Below, in pieces: positions 1 to 10,740 of a stretch of DNA of 64,000 nucleotides (positions are counted from its first letter, which is position 1; every line of letters starts with the position of its first letter). The translations under genes and the position numbers were made by a program. The stretch is from positions 37,986,362 through 38,050,361 of the forward strand of contig NC_069136.1 in NCBI RefSeq assembly GCF_026914265.1. The letters are read 5' to 3'. Source of the DNA: Mya arenaria. Lineage: Eukaryota > Mollusca > Bivalvia > Myida > Myidae. The notes beneath the pieces were generated by a model. The model was given only the letters and a program-made list of their open reading frames with translations, was not told the DNA's origin and did not search any database.

Positions 1-323
1 ATTGTTCGATGTTAAACGCTGATATGGTATTACTAAGTGGATTATATGTTTCTTGTTTTCGTATATCATTTCAGTTAATGTCAATTTTTGACTTAAACGC
101 GTCATTTAGCACGTTTTAAACACGCTAATGAAGCTGAGTGCGATTACTTAAATTACGTTACCAAGTTACGTAAACTACATGAATCTTTGAGTAATAGAAG
201 TAACTTAAGGGAGTTGAAATGATATGTAAACAACGAGTTCCAATGTTTTAAAACAGGTACCAACAGGCACACAAGCTGTGCATTAAGGTCAAATCTAAGC
301 CACGGAGAACAAAATAACTTTAC

Positions 324-369
<46 letters not shown>

Positions 370-2302
370 ATTTCAATTATTTAGCAAAATCCGAGTGATT
401 TTTATGCTATTTTTTACCAGTCCTACTTTCGGCCAACAAATGGTGTATGCTATTATAATTATTGAGTTATCTTTATGAAACCAATCATATGTAAACGCTA
501 CAATTTATAATGGTATTGCGGGGGGGGGGGGGGGGTCAGTTAAAGTAAGTGTGGGTATTTGGGTGAAGGGGGGTGGAGCACACCACTCGAGGCAGACAAC
601 AGGTAATAAGGGTAATAAGGGTAGGGTTTAAGATAGAGGGTTATGGGAGGGTGCTGCACACTTGGAGACCTGAATGTGCACCCTCCTCCCTTCAAAGAAT
701 TAAATGCTTAAGTTAATGAAATCTTTTATTTTTTATTAAAATTTTAAATATGATTATGATTTCAAACAAATTTTACATATTTAGTAGTTGAAACCTAATT
801 TTACCTCAAATAAGCATTTTTCTAACATTTTCAATGAAAATCATAGTGCTTTAATTATTCACTGCCCGATACAATGTGACCTTTTGTTCCTCAGCACCCT
901 ATGGAGTGTCCCTTTTCTGTAGCACCCTGTCCTTTTTTGTAACCTGGCTATCACCCTAATAATGATAACTGAGACCCAACGCTAAACATTCACGACCTTA
1001 GCATTTCAGATACCGACTGCCAGTAAACAGTTTATCGATAATAAATCGATATTTTATGCAATGCTTTGATCTGATCAACTCATTCCTATCAACACTCAAA
1101 CAAATTATTGATATCATATCTGTCAAATTATTAGGGAATGTAAATCAAGGTTAAAGTTTTGTCATCGTTGTTCATACCCCACTCAACGAATTAAGATAAA
1201 TGAAAGTAGCAAACTAGGCCTAAATACTGCACGTGCATTAACACATCTATCTAGATCTTCAAATTATCTCATAGTCTACCCAGTAAGTGCCCTGTAAGAG
1301 CTACTTACAAAAAATGGCACTGTTTTATAACTCCATTGTGGGCATGTGGTATTTCTTACTTGCATGAACTATATTCCATGTTTTCAATGAATATCGCTTA
1401 ACAGATATAACTGGTCAGTATGGATTTTGGGGTATACATGAAATGTGGTTATTACAGTGGACATAATATTGATAATTAATCCTTAGCAGAAAGCATTTCA
1501 GTCAAAGATAACTGCAATTTAAATGGAGTTTTATATGAATGCAGCTGATATTGATCATTTCAACACATCACGTTAAACTGTGGTATCTTCTCTTATAAAT
1601 AAAGATAATTAGAACATTGTACTGTTGAACTCAGATCTTTTGGATCCGATGGTATGTGCAAACAGTAAGGGCATTTACTTTGCTGGGCCTCATAAATTGA
1701 CAGTGAAGTTTGCCCCTACTGTCATACAAACACTGATAAGCCATTTATGGTTGTAACATGTTTTCCTCTTTGCAACAATGACCGCACTATCATGGCTTAA
1801 ATGACGTGCCAAAAGTTCCGCTTGCAATTACTGCGTTCCACGAGTGCTATGAAACGTTGACTAAAGTTTAACATCATAAAAGTCAGGTCAATGACACTGT
1901 CAAAATGTAAAGGAAAGCACCTGCACAACAGTCTTTGATGTTATTGAAATATCTCTGCATGTGAACAATGTAGTGTGGTAAAAACAGGGACGTTTTGACT
2001 AATATAGGGACGTTTTGACGTTTAACGAGGATGTTTGGACAAATATGGACGTTTTTACTTGGCGCTTTTACTTTTGGCGATTTAAACACAATTCGCATTA
2101 TAACCTGCTACCGTGTGAAGTTGTACCATTTCATAAGCAAGTATCAGAGACAAATTGAATGGACATGTAGTATTTTATTTATCGTAGTAGACTTTTACAT
2201 AAAGGCAAGCTGAATACTTGCATGGCAGTACTTAATGAATGAATGAAATACTAAATCACTAAAGAACGAATAAAAATTAACGAAAGTCGACAAAATTCTT
2301 AC
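1..2302. other. Left flank without recognised gene
   Basis: AT-rich non-coding sequence. It holds an (ATT)n microsatellite (about 323-369) and a run of about 17 G (about 520-536). The short open frames here have no recognisable domain or codon pattern. If the putative minus-strand exon at 2303-2379 is real, this stretch would be its first intron, but I found no convincing next exon. Confidence 0.5.
323..369. repeat. (ATT)n microsatellite
   Basis: About 15 uninterrupted copies of the trinucleotide ATT, read directly from the sequence. It lies in non-coding flank. Confidence 0.9.
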
Positions 2303-2379
2303 CTGTAATCCCAGAATGGAAAGTCATCTTTTTCAGCCGCTTTTTTGTGCGCGTACGTCCGTCTGAGGTAGGTATCCAT
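2303..2379 (-). CDS. Putative first coding exon of an unidentified minus-strand gene
   Basis: On the minus strand an ATG in an ideal Kozak context (ACCATGG, A of ATG at 2379) opens 25 codons plus 2 bases, ending at a consensus donor CAG|GTAAGA (exon end 2303). The peptide begins MDTYLRRTYAHKKAAEKDD and continues FPFWDY. It is rich in charged residues, unlike the chance frames around it. I do not recognise the family. Later exons would lie leftward, inside 1-2300 or beyond the window. None was found with confidence, so this could also be a fortuitous ATG plus donor. Its transcription would be divergent from the Rab gene at 6.2 kb. Confidence 0.35.
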
Positions 2380-4601
2380 GGTAATGGAGCGTAATAGTCC
2401 TTGTGTCATCGGAAACCCTCGCACATTACCGTTAATTTTTGTTCGTGCACTTCAAGTATAGAATTTCCCTTTTATTCAAATGCCCAGTAAGGTGATTTTT
2501 AACGTGTAGCTGTCGACTGTGTGGCGATTATTCTTGATATCAATGAACGTCCTGAAAAACAACAACAATGTTTTCCATAAATACGCAAAAATAAATACCA
2601 CTTAAAGTCCATGCGTGAAATTTGGCTATTTTACACTAAAGTTTGCAATTTATACTTCACATCTTCATGTTTAACCACCGAAGTAAAGCTGCTGATATAA
2701 ACACCTGTTATCTCCTGTATATCGTAATTTGAACGTATATAAGCATGGTTGTTAAACTTTGTACAAAATTGCATAATTTATAACCATCAAACCCAGCACA
2801 AACACAAATCAAAAACCGTGTTTATGCTTACATCTGCTAACATAGTGCTTCACATTACTTCTTATAAGCGATGGTATCCATTTATCAAACCTCACAAATG
2901 CAAAAATAATTCCTTAAGCCTGTTTGACATTTTAATTTGATGTCACAAATGTGACTTCCATCTACGCTCGTCTTTTTGCGCTGATTTAAACACTACCCTA
3001 AAGTTTCGTTATCTTGTGATTTATGCTAACAATGAAATATAAAACCATATCAAATACTAATGTATCTGCACTAAATATTCGTTTTATAATTTGTTCATAT
3101 TCAGTTCAAATAATTATCTATCAAACACCGCACTCTTTTTTATATGATTTTTTAAGTATAATATTTACTTGATTTAAATACACCTAAGTTTACATTTAAA
3201 ACTAATTTCACGCACCTGATCAAATTATAAATCCAGTATAGGTAAACACATTAAATATAAATCAAAGTGTTTTTATTAATCCAGTGTTTTTTATTAATTC
3301 AATATTCAACGATGCACTCTTTACGGCTTTCATGCCTTGAATGGCAATAATATCGATATTCGGTTATATCTCTCTCGTTCAGTAAATCGAGCGCGCCGAT
3401 AGGGTAAACCGGGTTCACTTTACTGTATAGCTATCGACACGCTTAAATCAACCCGGCCACAGGCGCGCGCAACTATTTTTTGTACTTTGTTATCAATTTT
3501 ATCTACCAGTTCCGCTCATTAAAAATTAACACTAGATAATTCAATAGATAAAATTACTTTTGTTGTTTTATAACGCTCTTTCTCTTGTTTTACAATATTT
3601 ATCTCGTTAAATCTGAAGATAAGAATGTCGTTGACAAAAGAGTGTACAAATTTTAATAAAGTTGAACACTGTAATTACAAAGATTTTGTCGGATTTAGCA
3701 AGATTAGAAAAACTAATTTGTTAAGTTCAACAAAAACATGTCTTGTTTTCACTTTCCTCAATCAAGTATAATACACTCACTAAAACACCTGGTGATTTGC
3801 AATATTGTATTAATATGACTGGAGTTGGTTTAGTAAAAAGTTATTTAATCATGGCTGCCATTCAATGCTTATACAGAAAACTATAACTAAGTATTGATTT
3901 AAGATCGTAAGTATGCACTCTCCCAAAATAAATGATTATGCGAGTGATACGAACAATCTAACAAAGTTTTCAGTGTTCTACATTATTTTGTGTAAACTTA
4001 CTGGACCAGCCACTATAAATGAACGGCTTCACTTGATTTAATTTAATACTGTTGGCCACTTAAGTAAGAAATTATGTAAGTTAGTAGGTCTGACTGCTCA
4101 TCTACTGAAATAAATGTGACAGAAAACTTAATTTGACAAAATATAATGTTGTCCACTTAAGTAAGAAATTATGTCAGTTAGTGCGTTTGGAAAATATGAA
4201 TTATAGTGGCTTGTGTATATTATAACAATATGGCATTTTCAATAATTGGGCCTTTAAGCTACCTTAACTATCCACGATAATTCAAGATATTCGTTTACGT
4301 TCGTATTTTTTTACATATATACATTCAGAATATCTGAATCACGTTATACCTGTATGTTTTGATAATTAATACCATTTTTGTCATGGTAGTAAGTCATATA
4401 TTGAAAATGATTGTTCCAACATCTATACGTACGAACGTCAAATAATATTCTTGTACTAACTTTGATGAATGGCAATAGAACTAACTTCAGTTCATCCGCT
4501 ACACGTCAATAAAATAAGTCGCTCACTGCATAGTATAGCTGTAATGTTGATATATTTGTAAATTTAACACACATAATTGTAAAGTTTACTTTTAATAAAA
4601 C

Positions 4602-4694
4602 ATGTTCTGTTCTGTTCTGTTCTGTTCACATTTGGTCAGACATCGAAAACATTGATATCATGTAAATCCAAATCAGAACAGAAAAGAACAGAAT
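4602..4694. repeat. Inverted pentamer repeat (TTCTG)n ... (CAGAA)n
   Basis: About five tandem TTCTG units (about 4602-4626) are followed about 50 bp later by the complementary run CAGAACAGAAAAGAACAGAA (about 4674-4693). The arms could pair as a hairpin. It looks like an inverted duplication of a microsatellite rather than a gene part. Confidence 0.7.
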
Positions 4695-4824
4695 GTTAAT
4701 TTAACTTCAGCATAATTATACAGTTCATCGTTATAAACACAAAAAGAAAAATAGCATGCATGTAACAAATAAGTAATGCATATGGATATTTATGGTCACT
4801 AATTTGTTAATAATCATTGACATA

Positions 4825-4941
4825 CAGTCGAACCCCATTGGCTCGAACTCGCATGGCTCGAATTTCTCATTGGCTCGAATTTTCCGAGGCTCGAGGTATT
4901 TTCGCCGGTCTCTGGGAGCTCGAGCTAACGAAGTTGGACTG
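4825..4941. mobile_element. MITE, Tc1/mariner-like (TA target site), 117 bp
   Basis: The left end reads CAGTCGAACCCCATTGGCTC and the right end is an imperfect inverse of it ending ..GGACTG. Both ends are flanked by TA, the target-site duplication typical of Tc1/mariner/pogo elements. Internal TTGGCTCGAA motifs repeat. A longer relative lies at 15538-15712. There is no transposase frame, so it is non-autonomous. Confidence 0.7.
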
Positions 4942-6247
4942 TATGTGACAATTCTCCAGTTTGCCGAAAAAAATGTAATTCGGTTATGTTATACTTGTAA
5001 TTAAAATATGAATGAATATCGACAAGTTGCTGTTAAGTATTTGTTTGTCAAAGTAAGCGTATCAACTCATTTTTTATCAAAGTTTAACAAAATCTTTGCC
5101 GCATTAAATATGTGAATAATTCCCCTCAAAGCATAAGTAGATGATAAAACGATGTCATACTGCAGTTAATCTAATGGATTTACGTACCATGCGTGTTTAT
5201 ATTTGCTTAATCAGTAAAGGAACGTTTGAAATTAATATACTCACTTCCTCTATTTCCAACAGGTTTAAAATACTTGTTGCTTCCTTATATTTAATAAAAT
5301 ATGAAAAAAAAAATGTTGAGAGCTATTTTTCCATTATTATTAGGCAAATGTTTGCTACGTTTTTTTTTATAATTCTGTTTTTTCTCTATTGAATAACAAA
5401 AAAAACCCCATAAACTGCATTATTAAGAGTATTCTATAAAATACTTATTCAAATACGTATGTACGTTTCAATAATTTCATTGTGAAGAAATGATTAAAAG
5501 CAAAAGTTTGTTTTCAATTACTTGTTATAATCTGATCCATTCAATTCTATTTACTTTTACACTGTGCATTTTAATTATGTACATAATTGCACTGAATAAA
5601 TATGTTTAAACTTAAGTGCATCGCCCTGTTATGAACATTACGAAAAGGGAAGTAACTTTATTTTCATACCTAAAACTAGCTATACGAACTTGCTCCCCTT
5701 GAATTGAACTGTTTAAATATAAAGTCTATATATAGATATTGCAACATATTTGCCATGTTGTCAGCTATTGCTTGTTAAGTTATATACACTAATGCGTGAC
5801 TCATTTTCGTTTTAACAGGTGATCTTTTTAACCAATATGATCACATTTATTTCATATTTCGTCTTTAGGCGAAACCAGATTACTCATATAAATGTTTATT
5901 TTCTACAATTTGGTCATCTTAAATATTGGTATATATACGCGGCATGAACAAACTACCATATTCATTTTAAGTTTATTTGCAGTTGTTTACAATTTAATCC
6001 GTTTAAAATACTATATATTAAATGCATACAATACTTCGAGAAATATTATTTTATATAATATAACACTGGGAATTTTGAACTTTGGATTTTGTTTATTTTA
6101 AATCAGATAATCGGAATTTAGCTTTTGAACTGAGCTTAATATCTGGCAGTTATTGGTCAAAGTTGATATCTAAGAAAAAAGTTCGCGTTCGAACTACAGC
6201 AAACAAATTTTATATCGTTCATTTTGTGGATTGTTTAAACCGTTTCC

Positions 6248-9200
6248 ATGACGACAGACGGACGCTGTAAGTGCTCCCACGCGGGAATGGCGAGTCACTT
6301 CTGCGAGGACGAGTACGCGTTCATCTTTAAAGGTGTGTTTTCTCTTCAATATTTTCCCAGATTATTAATAGTTACATAATTAGTTCGCATATTAAGCAAT
6401 CGCCTGGCCATTTTTGTTTTATATTTTTATCGGCCATTCTCATATCTTGAGTGGTATCGGTTTGAGTCATAAATGTGTTTTGAATATGTCACTATTATGT
6501 CCCCTTATTTATAAGGATGATAGTCATATAATTGCATTAACATGTCTGTATTACCTCCCGTGCAGTGGTGCTGGTGGGAGACAGCGGGGTGGGGAAGTCA
6601 AACCTGCTACTACGATACACAAGGAACGAGTTCTACCTGGACAGCAAATCAACCATCGGAGTGGAATTCGCCACACGGTAAGACACTTACAAGTCCTGTG
6701 GTAGAACCCATTGATACAATCAGTGGTCATAATGTATTTTTTTCAGGTGGACCCTCCTTACAAGGATTTACCATGAACTAACTATGAATTATAACATTTT
6801 AAGAATGTCAGAAAATCAATAGATGTATTCAACATTGATACGCTCTTACTCAGAAATAAGATTTACCACAATTAATACAATTAAGATATACTTAAAATTA
6901 TTAATAAATGAGAATTAAGAATTAATGTCAAAACAATGCTTCTTATGAAGGATACCGAGTCTAATATGAAAGAAAGGTGCAGAAAACACGGTATTTCTAC
7001 CTTATGAGATAGTAAATCACAGTAAATCATTTAATATTTTTGCGTTTTCAGCGTTTAAATACACGGCTACAATCTTGTTATCAGTAATTAATATTTTCCA
7101 TCAATGCATTATTTAGTAAGTATTTAAAGGTTTATCACTCAAAATATATGTTTGTTATACATTTGTTTGTATTGAATTTGAGTGTCACTTAAGGAGAAAA
7201 TTGAAACTCACATGTCACTTAATCCTTCAGGTCATAAGGCATTAAATGTATGATACCATGAGTTCAGTCCTTCTTGATGTTGTGGAACCAGGTATTGGAC
7301 AGGGCCGATATAGGGCCATGACCTGCACACACTAAGTCTTTTACTGTTTCCGTCTCGTATATATTATACCTGATGTATATATTCTGTATCATTTCTCTCT
7401 ACAGTACAGTGGATATCGAGGGGCGGTCGGTGAAGGCTCAGGTCTGGGACACGGCCGGTCAGGACCGTTACAGGGCCATCACTCGCGCGTACGTACACAT
7501 GTATTTTGATTCCATGTTATATAAGCTCCTTTTTCTTGCGAAGAATATAGTTCAGGCATTTGGATAGCCTTGGTGTCTTTGACATCACCTTGGAGCGCAT
7601 ATCGTTAACCTTTGCCAAATATTAGAAATACATTTCAAAGTAATCACCTGTTATAATTGATTTATGGCCCTTTTCGCCTTGAAACACTTTGTCATAACAA
7701 CAAAATCAAAAAAGCGTTTTAAAAATTTATTAAATGATTTTTAAAGGGACTAGACACCAGACGATAGAATTGCAAGAAAAAAACAAGAAAATTGTCAAAA
7801 CTTACATAAAATTGACATCGATGAGTACAACGCATTGTATTGAATCTTACTAACTGATGCATCACATCCCTTACGACATATGCATCTTCGCAGCTTTGCA
7901 CATTTTTCCAAATCGAAATCCCAGTTAGATTTAAAAAAAGTGTCGGTATATTTATCCGTACTCATTTACAGATATGATTTAAACTGGGAAATCTTGCTAC
8001 GCTATTTTAAACCGGGGAAACTCACTTATTGAGCAACACGGTTGTTGAATAAAATTATTCAAAAGATCATGTAAAATGATGTATTTTCGGCCTCCTACTA
8101 GCTAGCACTCACAATTCTTGTTTTGTGGACATATTGTTTTTGCCAATTTTTGGACCGTCTGGTGTTAAGTCCCTTTAACTCTCATCTACTGTTACAGTTA
8201 TTATCGAGGTGCCGTCGGGGCGTTTATTGTTTACGATATTGGCAACCGGATGTCATTCGACAACGTGCCAAAGTGGCTGCGCGAGATGCGCGCGCACGCG
8301 GATAACCCGGACATAGTTGTTATGCTGGTCGGCAACAAGACGGACCTTCGACACCTTAGGGCCGTCAGTACGGACGAAGGAGCGACATTCGCAGGTAAAT
8401 TATTAATTAATTCCCGCCACAATGTTATGACGATTTTTGTCGATTTCTCTTCTGATTTATTAGAAAGTTCAATTGTGCGTTTAGCTTTGATGGAGCTTTG
8501 AAAGATTTCCTAACACTTCGAAACTTGAAAAAAAGAGAAACTTTATTCACAAATATGTGCAAAGTCCTTCATGCAGTATAGGACACATAAACAGATAAAA
8601 AACAAATAAAAAATGATAAACGGCTAACTTTAAGCTACTGAATGCTTAAAAAGCTTAGTTTAGTTAAGAACAATTTGGTAGCATTATTGAAAGTGATTCG
8701 GTTAGGATGTTAAACTTTTTACGTTCGATGTTTATTGGATTAGACTATTTTAATACTAATGATAGAAACATTCTTAAAAAAACTTCAGCTTACTGTGGAA
8801 TTGTAACAGGTTGTATGCAAATTGAACTCTCTAAAATATATAATTTCTATGAACCATAATCACAGGCAGGTGAAAATATATCCAGACATGCTGTTAACAA
8901 AATCCAATGTCTCAAAATTGTTTTGTGACATAATTGTTCATGATGATTTCATGTGTGTATGTGTGTGTGTGTGTGCGCGCGTGCGTGCGTGTGACTGTGT
9001 GTGCGTTTGTGCGTGCGTGCGTTTTTGCGTGCGTGCGTGCGTGTTTGTATATGTTCATGCTGTCTTTATTATCACTTAATACTATATGCTCCAATGATAA
9101 TTGTAATGTATGTATGTCCTGTCTTTGCCACATAGTGGTAACATTTTGTAAATGGCCTAAGGCAAGTTATGTTAATTGCCAATCAGCTTTGAAACTTGAT

Positions 9201-9728
9201 GATTTTTTCCAGAAAAGGAGTCGATGTTTTTTATCGAGACGTCAGCCTTGGATGCCAGTAACGTGCATATCGCGTTCGAAAACATTTTAACAGGTGTGTA
9301 TCTACACGTTTACAACACATAATGGATCTTCTTTTTGAATGAGAAATATGTTTTTGTATTCGTCATACTTTTAAATAAATGTTTGTAAGAATTAGTTTCA
9401 AAACAAGTATTTATATATAATGTGCATTTTGTCGAACCCTTAACCTATCCATCAAATTAAGTTACGAAATATAATGAACATGTATTTGACATTGATTAGA
9501 AATAACCATACATTGGTTAGAACTAACCAATTGCAATAATTCTTTACTATTATAGCATTTGTTTCGCACATGCGCGTTTCAGAAATCTTCAGGAGGACGT
9601 CATCCAAGCCCCTAGCTGACCCGGAGAAGCCCCGGGCCCTGACCCTGGGCGGTCTGACCACGCCAATTAAGCCCACAGAAGACGAAAAGCGCGGCAAACC
9701 TGTGCTCTTGCCATGCTGTAAGATCTGA
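6248..9728 (+). CDS. Rab11-subfamily small GTPase (six coding exons)
   Basis: Coding exons: 6248-6332, 6566-6677, 7405-7488, 8198-8394, 9213-9293 and 9583-9728. All introns are GT-AG and all phases join cleanly, giving 234 aa to a TGA at 9726. Motifs by residue: P-loop GDSGVGKS (33-40), switch I STIGVEF (57-63), [13 protein letters not shown] (80-92), NKTD and ETSA guanine-binding loops, and a C-terminal CCKI for double geranylgeranylation. [19 protein letters not shown] and EDEYAFIFK are Rab11 signatures. Rab11 GTPases control recycling-endosome and exocytic traffic. A better start is probably Met14 at 6287 (G at -3 and G at +4), giving 221 aa, close to the 216 aa usual for Rab11A. The first ATG has T at -3. 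One oddity is that the residue after the catalytic Gln is Asp, not the usual Glu. Orthology to Rab11 versus Rab25 is not settled. Confidence 0.92.
6838..7200. repeat. Dispersed about 350-bp repeat, copy A (Rab intron 2)
   Basis: Shares long stretches with 14894-15245 and 51530-51895, all in the same orientation. Landmarks are CTCTTACTC.. near the start, ATTCTTATGAAGGATA in the middle, and CATAAATGCATTATTTAG-like sequence followed by GAGTGT near the end. There are no clear terminal repeats. It is either an unclassified transposable element or intron 2 sequence carried along by duplication. Confidence 0.65.
7276..7326 (+). pseudogene. Possible relic of a duplicated Rab exon 3
   Basis: About 80 bp before the real exon 3, the sequence translates as [17 protein letters not shown]. 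With one extra residue it lines up with [16 protein letters not shown] of exon 3, and AGGGCCAT is shared exactly. The frame ends shortly after in TAA and the flanks lack a good acceptor. It may be a dead tandem exon copy. The match is short enough to be coincidence. Confidence 0.3.
8953..9047. repeat. (TG)n/(GTGC)n microsatellite in Rab intron 4
   Basis: Alternating purine-pyrimidine run of TG, GC and GTGC repeats. Open frames on both strands here (runs of Cys-Val-Arg or Thr-His-Ala) are simple-repeat artefacts. Confidence 0.85.
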
Positions 9729-10458
9729 GTTCTGCCGCTGTGATTTGGGACAATTTGTTGCAAAAAGATATATTCGAGTGTTCCCACACTAACCGGTCGT
9801 ATACCAAACTGAAAGCTTCGAGTGTAATTTAAGCCGGTTTGAAATTGTGGAAAACTCCTTTTGAATTTTGACCTTTATTAGTTCGGAAAGTAAAAGTACC
9901 TTTCTTTTGCATGATAATTTTGAACTATGGACTTTGTCAAAATCAAATAATTTTAGAACACCCCTGGTCGCATATAACTGCATCATAAATACAGGGGAGA
10001 TAACTCGAAAAATTGATCTCGATTTGCACCAAGTTATCAAAAATAACACACCTGACTCGGAGCTTTTTGACGATACTGCACAAACTAGCCTACACTGCTG
10101 TTTTCATGTTTTATTGTATATGTAAAGTGTTTTAAGATGATTTAAGGGAATTTCAATCCCGATTTCTTCTTGTAAGGGCAAACTGCAGTGATTTATCTCT
10201 TTTACCTTATCAGATGGTGTTAAATTGTTAAACCTGTATGAACCTACATATTCATGCACTGTTAAACTATTATAATTTGAACTTTAACTGAAATGATATG
10301 GGGGGTTAACTACAAGCATATATGCATGATTTTTATTGAACTGCTAAGAAATGATAATGTATTGTCTAAATAATGGTATATACACATATATATATATATA
10401 TTAATGATGGAATGTTTTGGGTGATATGATTGTAAAAAATACAAGTTTTGCAAATACT

Positions 10459-10697
10459 TGTAAATAGACATGTAATATAAAAATTGTAAATAGACATTTG
10501 TTTTGTAAATATTTATAAATAGACATGATCTGTTAAGAATGGTAAATGGTCATTTTTGTAGAGTATTGTAAGTATATACATGTTTTGTAAAGAATTGTAA
10601 ATAGACATGTTTTATAAAGAAATGTAATTATATACATGTATATTTATGATGAAAGATTTTGAATATACATGGATCAGTGGAAATGATTGTGTAAATA
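10459..10697 (+). promoter_or_regulatory. Cluster of five Pumilio-type UGUAAAUA sites
   Basis: TGTAAATA occurs at 10459-10466, 10485-10492, 10504-10511, 10596-10603 and 10690-10697, all on the sense strand of the predicted Rab 3' UTR. UGUANAUA is the known recognition element of PUF/Pumilio RNA-binding proteins, which repress or destabilise mRNAs. The first four belong to a degenerate tandem repeat, so the cluster could simply reflect repeat expansion in AT-rich DNA. Confidence 0.45.
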
Positions 10698-10734
10698 TTT
10701 GTGCCTGACACGATTTTGATGCAATGATTGTTTA

Positions 10735-10740
10735 AATAAA
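10735..10740 (+). terminator. Polyadenylation signal AATAAA (Rab)
   Basis: Canonical AATAAA about 1 kb after the Rab stop codon, followed at once by the GT-rich TGTATGTGGGTATG, the usual downstream element. Confidence 0.5.

Larger units (their letters stand above)
2380..5600. other. Intergenic region with short repeats
   Basis: No gene recognised. It contains two near-identical stretches of about 40 bp (about 4048-4090 and 4146-4185, sharing CCACTTAAGTAAGAAATTAT), a (TTCTG)n inverted repeat near 4602-4694 and a MITE at 4825-4941. The 62-96 aa open frames here look like chance. Confidence 0.5.
9729..10740 (+). other. Probable Rab 3' UTR
   Basis: From the Rab stop to AATAAA at 10735-10740 no coding frame is convincing. 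The second half is AT-rich and built of degenerate repeats of a TGTAAATAGACATG motif. Length and 3' end are inferred from the first good polyadenylation signal followed by GT-rich sequence. Confidence 0.55.

Noticed and set aside
4792-5004. 70-aa plus-strand frame
   Set aside because: Mostly the translation of the MITE at 4825-4941.
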